Source: Chryseobacterium sp. BGARF1
GTDB lineage: Bacteria > Bacteroidota > Bacteroidia > Flavobacteriales > Weeksellaceae
Direction of reading: 5' to 3'
Assembly (NCBI RefSeq): GCF_001677955.1
Contig: NZ_LELA01000001.1
Coordinates: 1-64,000, forward strand
Length of the DNA stretch: 64,000 bases
In this document: one piece after another, positions 18,780-26,358 of the stretch
How positions within the stretch are numbered: the stretch's first letter is position 1
Layout: each line of letters begins with the position of its first letter
Made by a program: the position numbers and the translations under genes
Notes under the pieces: generated by a model
Database searches by the model: none
Told to the model about the DNA's origin: nothing
The model's input: only the letters and a program-made list of their open reading frames with translations

Positions 18780-19421
18780 TTAAGCAATTTTTTTAATATC
18801 TGCTATTTCCAGAATTTGTTTTGAATAGCCTTTTTCTGAAATATTAATCATTGCTCTACCGACTTCTTGTAATGTTAATGAGCTTTTCGGGAAGAGTGTA
18901 GGGTAGAATGCTCCGAAAATTTTAAAAATAGTTTTTACATTTTTCTGCTCTTTAAAATGTTTCATAAAACCTGGGCGGAAATTATATTGTCCTTTAAAAT
19001 TCAATTTCATTAAGGCATTTTCTGTTTTTCCTTTTACTCTTGCCCACATTATTTTTCCGGTTTCTGTGCTGTCTGTGCTTTTACCGGATATGTAATTGAA
19101 TGTCATATTTGGGTTTAAATCCAGTAGAGTTTTAGCAAAATGAAGCGTAGTGTCAAAAGTTATTTTTGTGTATTTCTCTTCGTCTAAACCTATCGAACTA
19201 ATTCCTGCACAATAAAAACAGGCATCATAACCCGTCAATTGATTATGGAAATTGTCTAACTGTAGGAAATCACTAATGATAAGTTCTTTCAGTTTTGGAT
19301 GTTTTATCCCACAAGATTTACGACTTACGCTTAATATTTCGGACACTTTATTATTTTGAAGGCATTCAATTAAAACGCCTTCTCCAACCATTCCTGTTGT
19401 TCCGGTAATTATTATTTTCAC
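18780..19421 (-). CDS. NAD(P)-binding Rossmann-fold epimerase-like protein
   Basis: A 213-residue atypical short-chain dehydrogenase/epimerase. The nucleotide-binding motif TGTTGMVGEG is at residues 7-16. The stretch YDACFYCAGISSIG corresponds to the cofactor-contacting strand. The YxxxK catalytic pair is not evident; only MTFNYISGKSTDS occupies the expected region, so it may be a sensor or a reductase with another mechanism. Size fits the small NmrA/YbjT-like group. It sits 92 bases downstream of the AraC-type gene on the same strand. Confidence 0.75.
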   Translation of the reverse strand: MKIIITGTTGMVGEGVLIECLQNNKVSEILSVSRKSCGIKHPKLKELIISDFLQLDNFHNQLTGYDACFYCAGISSIGLDEEKYTKITFDTTLHFAKTLLDLNPNMTFNYISGKSTDSTETGKIMWARVKGKTENALMKLNFKGQYNFRPGFMKHFKEQKNVKTIFKIFGAFYPTLFPKSSLTLQEVGRAMINISEKGYSKQILEIADIKKIA

Positions 19422-19513
19422 TTTGTTGTATTTTGTGTTTTCTTTATTGGGCTCTAAAATAATTTTGAATCTTTCTCTTTTGCTAAAAAAGATTCAAAAC
19501 TTTAGTGTTTTTA

Positions 19514-20095
19514 TCAATTTTCAGCGTCGGTTTCTTGCACCATATCCAACGATTTTCTGTTGTGAACTTTCAGTTTTTTAAATTCAGTAGGCGTAAACCC
19601 TGTAGTGCTTCTAAATTGTGATGATAAATGCTGCACACTTTTGTAGCCTAGTTTTCCTGCAATTTCTGTTAAATTAAACTCATTATAGAGAAGTAGTTCT
19701 TTTACTTTCTCAATTTTCTGAAGAATAAAAAACTGCTCAACCGTAATATTTTCATTTTGGGAAAAGGCTTTTGATAATGAACTGTAATCTTTATGTAGTT
19801 CTACGCTTAAAAATTTCGACAGTAAAAAGTTTTCATCAATATCAAGTTTTCCGATTTTAATGATGATTAAGTTTTTAATTTTATCGACCAATTGATGCGT
19901 TGCATCTTTTATTCTTTCAAAACCTGTTTTCTTTAATCGATCTTCAATGAATTGGATATCCATTTTTGAAATATCACCTTCTGTTTCTACTTCGCCCAAG
20001 CTAATTTGAGTGATCTTTATATTACGTTCGTTAAAAATATTTGAAACTGCAGCAATACACCTTCCGCAGACCATATTTTTTATGAAAATTTTCAT
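19514..20095 (-). CDS. AraC-family regulator with N-terminal metal-binding (HMA-like) domain
   Basis: A 193-residue fusion. Residues 1-70 resemble an HMA domain: MKIFIKNMVCGRCIAAVSNIF has Cys10-x-x-Cys13 in the M-x-C-x-x-C arrangement of copper chaperones, followed by a beta-alpha-beta pattern. Residues ~95-180 are an AraC helix-turn-helix, ending in GYKSVQHLSSQFRSTTGFTPTEFKKL. The natural reading is a copper- or metal-sensing activator, and the copper-type ATPase lies about 1 kb downstream on the same strand. Its start overlaps the thioesterase stop (ATGA). Normal AraC proteins have a sugar-binding cupin instead. Metal sensing is inference. Confidence 0.8.
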   Translation of the reverse strand: MKIFIKNMVCGRCIAAVSNIFNERNIKITQISLGEVETEGDISKMDIQFIEDRLKKTGFERIKDATHQLVDKIKNLIIIKIGKLDIDENFLLSKFLSVELHKDYSSLSKAFSQNENITVEQFFILQKIEKVKELLLYNEFNLTEIAGKLGYKSVQHLSSQFRSTTGFTPTEFKKLKVHNRKSLDMVQETDAEN

Positions 20096-20487
20096 AATGA
20101 ATTGTTCAGTCTGTCTTTCACAAATTCTACTTTTGTTTTTCCGTGTGCTGCAGGATTTCCGTTTTCATCAAGATTCACCATTACAATTTTATCAACGGTG
20201 ATGATGGTTTGATGGGTCATTTTATTTCTTACATCACATTTCAGTGTAAGAGAAGTGGAGCCAAAAGATGAAACTTCAATTCCAATTTCGATAATATCAC
20301 CTTGTTTTGCAGAACTCACAAAATTTATTTCCGAAATAAACTTGGTAACTACTTTTTTGTTTTCCAACTGAATCACTGCGTATAATGCTGCTTCTTCATC
20401 AATCCATTGTAATAGTTTTCCTCCAAATAATGATTGATTTGGGTTAAGGTCTTCTGGTTTTACCCATTTTCTTGTATGATAATTCAT
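20092..20487 (-). CDS. Acyl-CoA thioesterase, hotdog fold (YciA-like)
   Basis: A 131-residue single hotdog-domain protein. PEDLNPNQSLFGGKLLQWIDEEAALYA is the conserved opening of YciA/BACH-type acyl-CoA thioesterases: an Asn/Gly loop followed by the hotdog helix with its acidic residue. It hydrolyses acyl-CoA to free acid and CoA in the cytoplasm. The ATG at 20487 is chosen over 20505 because family members start MNYHTRKWV-like. It overlaps the start of the AraC-type gene by 4 bases, so the two are translated together, although a functional tie is not obvious. Confidence 0.87.
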   Translation of the reverse strand: MNYHTRKWVKPEDLNPNQSLFGGKLLQWIDEEAALYAVIQLENKKVVTKFISEINFVSSAKQGDIIEIGIEVSSFGSTSLTLKCDVRNKMTHQTIITVDKIVMVNLDENGNPAAHGKTKVEFVKDRLNNSL

Positions 20488-20657
20488 TTTTATGATTGTT
20501 TTCAATACAAATTTAGTTTTAAAAATAAGCTTTTCAAAGGTTTATTTAATGAAAAATTCATCATTTTTTTGCGATATTATTACAAGTTTTGAATAGAAGT
20601 GAATTAAACCTTTAAAAAGTTTTGATTTGAAGTTTTTAATTGTATCTTGCACCTGTT

Positions 20658-20665
20658 TATATTTG
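20658..20665 (+). promoter_or_regulatory. Putative -7 element for the RRM gene
   Basis: TATATTTG fits TAnnTTTG and would leave a long A/T-rich 5' leader of roughly 70-80 bases before the RNA-binding protein. Such leaders are common for cold-induced RNA-binding proteins. No good -33 TTG was found. Confidence 0.35.
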
Positions 20666-20743
20666 GAATCAATATCATGTTCATTATTATGTTGCTTTTC
20701 TTTTATATACCAATTTTATATATTAATTTAATTTTTTTTTAAA

Positions 20744-21124
20744 ATGAACATTTTTGTTTCAAACATCAATTACGCAACTAAAGAATATGAGTTGCACGAT
20801 TTATTCGCAGAATTTGGCGATGTATCATCAGCTAAAATTGTAACAGACAGAGAGACTGGTCGTTCTAGAGGTTTCGGTTTTATCGAAATGGGTGACGAAG
20901 AAGGAGGTCAAGCTATTGAGGCTCTTAACCAGAAAGAATTTAACGGAAAAATTCTTAACGTTTCTGAGGCTAAGCCAAGAGAAGAAAAACCAAGAAGAAG
21001 TTTTGATAATAACAGAAGCGGTGGTGGAAGTTATGGTAACAACCGTGGAGGAGGTAACTCTGGAGGTGGTTACGGAAGCAACAACAACCGTGGAGGTAAC
21101 GGAGGCGGCGGAAGTCGTTGGTAA
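20744..21124 (+). CDS. RNA-binding protein, single RRM with glycine-rich tail
   Basis: A 126-residue protein. Residues 1-78 form an RNA recognition motif: RNP2 is MNIFVSNINY at the N-terminus and RNP1 is RSRGFGFIEM near 45-54. The rest is a low-complexity tail rich in Gly, Asn, Ser and Arg. This type is common in cyanobacteria and Bacteroidetes, where it is abundant and often cold-induced, and probably acts as an RNA chaperone. It is monocistronic with a strong terminator 8 bases after the stop. Confidence 0.92.
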   Translation: MNIFVSNINYATKEYELHDLFAEFGDVSSAKIVTDRETGRSRGFGFIEMGDEEGGQAIEALNQKEFNGKILNVSEAKPREEKPRRSFDNNRSGGGSYGNNRGGGNSGGGYGSNNNRGGNGGGGSRW

Positions 21125-21131
21125 AAAATTG

Positions 21132-21157
21132 AAGCGGCTTTTAAGCCGCTTTTTTTA
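21132..21157 (+). terminator. Terminator of the RRM gene
   Basis: GC-rich stem aagcggc / gccgctt followed by seven T residues. Confidence 0.9.
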
Positions 21158-21351
21158 TGTCTTAATTTAAAAATTAATTGAGATTATATTTAGGTTAATA
21201 AAATTAATATTATTCATAATTTTATTAACCTAAATATTCAATTACATATTCTTAGTTTTTAAAATATTAAGTAATTGGGTATTTATTTGATAGTAAAATT
21301 TTTAAGAAATCAATAAATGATTTAAATAGGCTCTCAGTAGTTTTTTCATCA

Positions 21352-21394
21352 TAAACTAATAGCCAACAACTAAAAACTAGCAACTATAAACTAG
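21352..21394. repeat. Heptanucleotide repeat tract (NNNAACT)
   Basis: AACT recurs at 21354, 21368, 21375, 21382 and 21389, all in a 7-base phase with one degenerate unit at 21361. The tract abuts the stop codon of the BlaI-like gene. Confidence 0.6.
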
Positions 21395-21864
21395 TTTTCA
21401 CTCTTTTTCTTCTTCTTTTTCTTATCCTTTCCTTTCTTGTCTTTTTTAGGATTTAAGACCTCTTCAGCATATTCCAGCTTAGGTTCTTTTACTTTCACAG
21501 GTTTCATTTCGATTTTAAGGCCAAAATAAGTTTTAAGGTCATTCTGTGAAATCAAATTTTCATCAAATAAAAATTCCAAAATCTCTTTTCCTGAATTATT
21601 AAAGAAATTATGCGAAAGTTCTTTCAATAAAAACTTTTTATAATCTTCATAAGGTACAATGACAGAGTATTTGAAAATTCTACCTTCTTTTTCGGTAGAC
21701 AAATATCCTTTTTCAACTAATATTTTCAGATAGGTTGATACGGTATTTTGATGGGGTTTTGGCTCTGGATGCTGCTCCATAACTTCCTTTAAATAAAAGC
21801 TTTGAAGTTTCCAGAATAGCTTCATTAAATTTTCCTCAGCCGAGGTAAGATGATTTATTTTCAT
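21391..21864 (-). CDS. BlaI/MecI/CopY family transcriptional repressor
   Basis: A 157-residue protein. Residues 1-75 form the winged helix typical of penicillinase repressors (LTSAEENLMKLFWKL, then HQNTVSTYLKILVEKGYLSTEKEGRIFKYSV). Family members bind as dimers and are often removed by a membrane sensor protease. Here there is no blaR or antirepressor partner nearby. The last ~35 residues form an unusual Lys-rich tail (KKDKKGKDKKKKKKKSEN), which may aid nonspecific DNA binding. It follows the PAP2 gene by 9 bases and is likely co-transcribed. Confidence 0.85.
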   Translation of the reverse strand: MKINHLTSAEENLMKLFWKLQSFYLKEVMEQHPEPKPHQNTVSTYLKILVEKGYLSTEKEGRIFKYSVIVPYEDYKKFLLKELSHNFFNNSGKEILEFLFDENLISQNDLKTYFGLKIEMKPVKVKEPKLEYAEEVLNPKKDKKGKDKKKKKKKSEN

Positions 21865-21873
21865 AAAAAATTC

Positions 21874-22476
21874 TTAATGTTGAAATTGAATATTGCAATA
21901 AAGGTAAATAAAAGATACTAGAAAAGCTATTCCTGCGCCCATAAATACTTCTTTTACGGTGTGTCTTTTTAAAATCACTCTTGTAATTCCTACCAAAGCT
22001 GCAATTCCGAACCAAAAAAATCCTGCTTTCCAGTCGAATGCATAAAACAATGCGGCAACAAATACATTAAAGGCAGTATGCATCGAACTTTTAATATATA
22101 AATTACTGTATTGAAGAGCAAATAACAAGATTAAAATAAAAAGCATTACAAAATCAATGTAGCCATTTATGATGTAATGATAAATTTGATAGGAAATAAT
22201 ACAAATTGCAATAAAAATATATAAAGATTTTCTCTGTACGCGATTGGAAACATCCATATTGGTATATCTGCCCGTTTTTACATTCCAAATAAGCCAGAAA
22301 ACGACAGGAATGATAACTATTAATAGGATAGGAAGGAAATGTGTAATTGCTTGTTTAAAAGTGTAATTCTGAAAGCTTAAATACAAAAAATAAATAAACA
22401 GTGAAACCAACGGATTGAAAAAGTCTGAGATAATTCTCGAAATAATATGCAGTGCCGAAGTCTTTTTTTCTTCCAT
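21874..22476 (-). CDS. PAP2 superfamily membrane phosphatase
   Basis: A 200-residue integral membrane protein with about six hydrophobic segments. The three phosphatase motifs are recognisable though divergent: VSNRVQRK in the first loop (normally KxxxxxxRP), KSSMHTAF as the PSGH-like motif with its His, and GITRVILKRHTVKEV corresponding to SRVxxxxHxxxDV. The family removes phosphate from lipids such as undecaprenyl pyrophosphate or phosphatidate on the outer face of the inner membrane. It is the first gene of a two-gene unit with the BlaI-like repressor. Confidence 0.8.
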   Translation of the reverse strand: MEEKKTSALHIISRIISDFFNPLVSLFIYFLYLSFQNYTFKQAITHFLPILLIVIIPVVFWLIWNVKTGRYTNMDVSNRVQRKSLYIFIAICIISYQIYHYIINGYIDFVMLFILILLFALQYSNLYIKSSMHTAFNVFVAALFYAFDWKAGFFWFGIAALVGITRVILKRHTVKEVFMGAGIAFLVSFIYLYCNIQFQH

Positions 22477-22602
22477 AATTAAGTTTGAAATGTAAATATA
22501 ACATTATAAGTAAAAAAACAATTGCTGTGCATATAATAAAAACGAAGTTTTTTTTATATTTTTGCTCAACTATTTCATAATAAATAAGCAAGAAGCTCGC
22601 AC

Positions 22603-23604
22603 ATGAAAGAATTTTCTAAAGAGATATACCTAAAGTGGTATGAAGATATGACAATGTGGAGAAGGTTTGAAGACAAATGCCGTTCTCTTTATCTAAAACA
22701 AAAAATCAGAGGTTTTTTACATTTGTACAACGGTCAGGAAGCTATTCCGGCAGGTTTTACGCATGCAATGGATTTAACCAAAGATAGTATGATCACTGCT
22801 TACAGATGTCACATTCATCCAATGGCAATGGGAGTAGACCCTAAAAGAATCATGGCAGAACTTTGTGGTAAAGCTACAGGTACTTCCGGAGGTATGGGTG
22901 GATCTATGCACATTTTCAGCAAAGAACACCGTTTTTACGGAGGTCATGGTATTGTAGGAGGACAAATCCCTTTGGGAGCAGGTATTGCTTTTGCAGATAA
23001 ATTTTTCGACAGAAAAGCTGTAAACATCTGTTTCTTTGGAGACGGTGCTGCAAGACAGGGATCTCTTCACGAAACTTTCAACATGGCAATGAACTGGAAA
23101 CTTCCTGTAGTATTTGTTGTTGAAAACAATCAATACGCAATGGGAACTTCTGTAAAAAGAACTGCTAACCACGAAGATATCTATAAACTAGGTTTAGGAT
23201 ACGAAATGCCGTGTCTTGCTGTAGATGCAATGGATCCTGAGAAAGTGGCTGAAGCTGCTTACGAAGCTATTGAAAGAGCAAGAAGAGGTGATGGACCTAC
23301 TTTTATCGAAGCTAGAACTTACCGTTTCAGAGGACACTCAATGTCTGACGCTGAACCTTACAGATCTAAAGAGGAAGTTGCTATTCACAAGAAAGATGAT
23401 CCTATTGAATTGATCAAAGAGAGAATCTTAGCAAACAGCTGGGCAACTGAAGAAGAATTGGAGGTTTTAGATAACAAGTCTAGAGATTTCGTAGAAGAAT
23501 GTATCGAGTTTATGGAAAACTCTCCATATCCTGATGCAGAAAAAGTTTACGAGTATGTTTATGCTCAAGAAAACTATCCGTTCTTAGATAAATTAGAAAA
23601 TTAA
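22603..23604 (+). CDS. pdhA: Pyruvate dehydrogenase E1 component, alpha subunit
   Basis: A 333-residue thiamine-diphosphate enzyme, the alpha half of the E1 decarboxylase that starts conversion of pyruvate to acetyl-CoA. The ThDP motif runs from GDGAARQGSLHETFN (146-160) to VVENN (Asn176), and GGSMH (near 100) and the RFRGHSMSDAEPYR phosphorylation-loop segment are intact. A promoter-like TATTTTTG lies at 22557-22564. The E2 gene follows after 82 bases, and no E1 beta subunit gene lies between or near them. Start at MKEFSKEIYLKWYEDM is normal. Confidence 0.95.
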   Translation: MKEFSKEIYLKWYEDMTMWRRFEDKCRSLYLKQKIRGFLHLYNGQEAIPAGFTHAMDLTKDSMITAYRCHIHPMAMGVDPKRIMAELCGKATGTSGGMGGSMHIFSKEHRFYGGHGIVGGQIPLGAGIAFADKFFDRKAVNICFFGDGAARQGSLHETFNMAMNWKLPVVFVVENNQYAMGTSVKRTANHEDIYKLGLGYEMPCLAVDAMDPEKVAEAAYEAIERARRGDGPTFIEARTYRFRGHSMSDAEPYRSKEEVAIHKKDDPIELIKERILANSWATEEELEVLDNKSRDFVEECIEFMENSPYPDAEKVYEYVYAQENYPFLDKLEN

Positions 23605-23624
23605 TAAATAATAATTAATTTGAT

Positions 23625-23676
23625 ATTCGAATTTGAGTTTCCCTAATCTCAAATCTCGAATCTCGAATCTCAAATC
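23625..23676 (+). repeat. Hairpin and heptamer repeats between pdhA and the E2 gene
   Basis: attcgaatttgag (23625-23637) can pair with ctcaaatctcgaat (23648-23661), with one bulged base. The downstream part, 23645-23676, is a period-7 tract of AATCTCA/AATCTCG units. It could tune the E1:E2 ratio or stabilise the mRNA. Confidence 0.55.
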
Positions 23677-23686
23677 AATATAAATT

Positions 23687-25291
23687 ATGGCAGAAGTGAT
23701 TACAATGCCACGTCTTTCCGATACAATGACGGAAGGAAAAGTGGCTAAATGGCATAAAAAAGTAGGAGATAAGGTAAAAGAAGGAGATATTTTAGCCGAA
23801 ATCGAAACTGATAAAGCAGTACAGGATTTTGAATCTGAAGTGGAAGGAACTCTTCTTTATGTAGGTGTTGAAGAAGGTTCAGCTGCTGCAGTAGATTTAG
23901 TTTTGGCAATTATCGGAAATGAAGGAGAAGATATTTCAGGATTAACAGGCGGAGCTACTGCTCCCAGTGCTGCTTCTGAAGACAAAAAAGAAGAACCAAA
24001 AACAGAATCTAATACTACTGCGACTGAAGAAACTTCTGTGGAAGTTCCGGCTGGAGTAGAAGTGATTACAATGCCAAGACTTTCTGATACAATGACGGAA
24101 GGTAAAGTGGCTAAATGGCATAAAAATGTAGGTGATAAGGTAAAAGAAGGAGATCTTCTTGCTGAGATTGAAACCGATAAAGCTGTTCAGGATTTTGAAT
24201 CAGAATTCAATGGAATTCTTTTGAAGCAAGGTGTTGAAGAAGGTGGAGCTGCTCCGGTTGATACTGTTTTGGCTATCATCGGTCCTGAAGGAACTGATGT
24301 TTCTGCTGTTGGAGCTCCAAAAGCTGCTGCAAAATCTACGGATAAACCAGCTGAACAAAAATCTGAAACTAAGATAGAAGAGAAATCGGTTGCATCAATT
24401 GAGAACTCATCTTCAGACAGAGTCGCAATTTCTCCTTTAGCTAAAAAAATGGCTCAGGAAAAAGGTGTTGACATCAATTCTGTACAAGGTTCAGGAGAAA
24501 ACGGAAGAATCGTAAAAAAAGATATTGAAAATTATCAGCCATCTGCAAAACCTGCTGCTTCAGTTCCGACTGCAAGTCCAGCTGCTCAAGTTGCATTAAG
24601 TTTTGTACAAGGTGAAGATACTGAGACTCCAAACTCTCAGGTAAGAAATATCATTGCAAAACGTCTTTCTGAAAGTAAATTCTCTGCTCCTCATTATTAT
24701 CTGATGGTTGAAATTAACATGGATAAAGCGATTGAGGCTAGAAAAGAAATCAATTCTTTACCAGATACAAAAATTTCTTTTAACGATATGGTCATTAAGG
24801 CGACTGCAGTTGCTTTAAGAAAACATCCACAAGTGAATTCTAGTTGGGCAGGAGATAAGGTAATTCATAGAGGAAATATCAACGTTGGAGTAGCAGTTGC
24901 GATTCCTGACGGATTGGTAGTACCTGTTTTGAAGAATACTGACCAAATGAATTACACTCAGATTTCTGCTGCTGTAAAAGATATGGCTGGAAGAGCAAAA
25001 TCTAAAGGTCTTAAAGCTAACGAAATGGAAGGTTCTACATTCTCTATCTCAAACTTGGGGATGTTCGGAATTGAAACTTTCACAAGTATCATCAATCAAC
25101 CCAACGCAGCAATTCTTTCTGTAGGTGCAATTATTGAAAAACCAATTGTTAAAAACGGTCAAATTGTAGTTGGAAACATCATGAAGCTTTCATTAGCTTG
25201 TGATCACAGAGTTGTAGATGGAGCGACAGGAGCTCAGTTTTTACAAACTTTAAAAATGTATTTAGAAAGTCCTTTAACTTTGTTACTGTAA
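23687..25291 (+). CDS. pdhC: Pyruvate dehydrogenase E2, dihydrolipoamide acetyltransferase
   Basis: A 534-residue E2 core protein. There are two lipoyl domains, at ~1-80 and ~122-205, each with the lipoylated lysine in ETDKAVQDFES (Lys43 and Lys165). A flexible Ala/Pro/Lys linker, the peripheral subunit-binding domain (~243-282, ISPLAKKMAQEKGVDINSVQ) and a second linker follow. The catalytic domain (~310-534) has the active-site HRVVDGATG near the C-terminus and the DGLVVPVLKN loop. It transfers acetyl groups to CoA and scaffolds the complex. The two lipoyl domains are nearly identical in sequence, suggesting recent duplication or gene conversion. A terminator follows. E3 is not in the window. 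Confidence 0.95.
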   Translation: MAEVITMPRLSDTMTEGKVAKWHKKVGDKVKEGDILAEIETDKAVQDFESEVEGTLLYVGVEEGSAAAVDLVLAIIGNEGEDISGLTGGATAPSAASEDKKEEPKTESNTTATEETSVEVPAGVEVITMPRLSDTMTEGKVAKWHKNVGDKVKEGDLLAEIETDKAVQDFESEFNGILLKQGVEEGGAAPVDTVLAIIGPEGTDVSAVGAPKAAAKSTDKPAEQKSETKIEEKSVASIENSSSDRVAISPLAKKMAQEKGVDINSVQGSGENGRIVKKDIENYQPSAKPAASVPTASPAAQVALSFVQGEDTETPNSQVRNIIAKRLSESKFSAPHYYLMVEINMDKAIEARKEINSLPDTKISFNDMVIKATAVALRKHPQVNSSWAGDKVIHRGNINVGVAVAIPDGLVVPVLKNTDQMNYTQISAAVKDMAGRAKSKGLKANEMEGSTFSISNLGMFGIETFTSIINQPNAAILSVGAIIEKPIVKNGQIVVGNIMKLSLACDHRVVDGATGAQFLQTLKMYLESPLTLLL

Positions 25292-25312
25292 TTTTTTAAT
25301 ATATAAATAATT

Positions 25313-25340
25313 AAAACCTCTCACTTCGAGAGGTTTTTTT
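25313..25340 (+). terminator. Terminator of the pyruvate dehydrogenase unit
   Basis: Stem aaaacctctc / gagaggtttt with a 5-nt loop and a T run, 22 bases after the E2 stop. Confidence 0.9.
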
Positions 25341-25380
25341 GTTTTAAATTTTACCCAATCTCGAAATTCTTAATTTCGTT

Positions 25381-25420
25381 CCTAACTCCTAACTCCTAAC
25401 TCCTAACTCCTAACTCCTAA
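25381..25420. repeat. Heptanucleotide tandem repeat (CCTAACT)
   Basis: Five perfect copies of CCTAACT plus a partial sixth, 54 bases upstream of the first tandem GLPGLI gene. Confidence 0.9.
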
Positions 25421-25474
25421 TTTTTAAAACTTTGCCAATAAAAAATAATATCCTATTTTAGTGAAAAAATATTT

Positions 25475-26341
25475 ATGAAGAGAATTTTTGTCGGAGTGAT
25501 GTCAATTTTCAGCATTATTACTTATGCGCAAAACCAGCGTTTTTCTTACGAATACAAATTCGTGAAAGATTCTACCGAAAAAGATAAAAGTGAAACAGAA
25601 ATTATGCTTTTGAATGTTTTTTCAAAAGGTTCACAGTTTTACAGTAAAGATGTTTTTGAATCTGATTCAATTTTAAATGCGGAATTTAAAAAACAATCCG
25701 GAGGTTTGGATCATCATATCAATTTAACAAGATTTAAAAGCAAAGGCAAAGTAAGATATCAAGTAGAAAAAAACTATCCGGATTATTCAGTTAATTTTTT
25801 TACTAATTTAGGATCTATGGAGTATATGGTTCAAGAATCCAGAAATCAAAACTGGAAAATCTTACCTGAAAAAGAAAAAATAGGGGAGTTTAATACTCAA
25901 AAAGCAACATGTGATTTTGCTGGTAGAAAATGGACGGCATGGTTTACAACAGACATTCCCATTCAGGATGGTCCGCACAAATTTCATGGTTTACCGGGTT
26001 TAATTGTAAAACTTGAAGACAAAACAAAATCTCACATTTTTGAATTGAAAGGTGTAAGAAAATTTGATGATAAAGAAGAATGGAAAAGCTTTAAAGACAA
26101 AGAAAGGTACGAACCTTTAATTGTTTTAAATGATAAAAAATATAGAAAAACATATTTAGACAACAGAGCAGACCCGAATAAAGGTTTAAGAAATCTTTTG
26201 GCTGAAGGTGGAAAATTTGAAATGAAAGATGCTTCGGGAAAAATTATGGATTCTAATCAAATAATGAAAGACCGAGAAAAGAAACAAAAAGAAGCCAATA
26301 AAAAGAATAATAATGTTTTAGAACTTGATTTACTACAATAA
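25475..26341 (+). CDS. GLPGLI family secreted protein (tandem copy 1)
   Basis: A 288-residue exported protein: signal peptide MKRIFVGVMSIFSIITYAQ, then NQRFSYEYKFVKDSTEKD and the family signature HGLPGLIVKLED, preceded by WTAWFTTDIPIQDGPHKF. The function of the family is unknown. It is a close paralogue of the next gene, 17 bases downstream; both share the N-terminal FSYEYKF segment, the NWKILPEKEKIGEFN block and the DLL ending. It is probably transcribed with that gene from a promoter near the CCTAACT tract. Confidence 0.88.
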   Translation: MKRIFVGVMSIFSIITYAQNQRFSYEYKFVKDSTEKDKSETEIMLLNVFSKGSQFYSKDVFESDSILNAEFKKQSGGLDHHINLTRFKSKGKVRYQVEKNYPDYSVNFFTNLGSMEYMVQESRNQNWKILPEKEKIGEFNTQKATCDFAGRKWTAWFTTDIPIQDGPHKFHGLPGLIVKLEDKTKSHIFELKGVRKFDDKEEWKSFKDKERYEPLIVLNDKKYRKTYLDNRADPNKGLRNLLAEGGKFEMKDASGKIMDSNQIMKDREKKQKEANKKNNNVLELDLLQ

Positions 26342-26358
26342 CTAACTACATAAGAATT

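Noticed and set aside
20892..21170. 92-codon plus-strand frame overlapping the RRM gene tail
   Set aside because: It is the second frame of the Gly-rich repeat region; its Val/Thr/Glu-rich repeats simply mirror the gene's repeat coding, and it runs over the terminator.
22774..23172. 132-codon minus-strand frame inside pdhA
   Set aside because: It lies fully within the pyruvate dehydrogenase E1-alpha gene, whose motifs are intact, and its composition (Ser/Cys/Val/His rich) is that of an antisense shadow.
25381..25420. CCTAACT tract considered as a CRISPR array
   Set aside because: The 7-base perfect tandem units have no spacers and no cas genes are near; it is a simple repeat.
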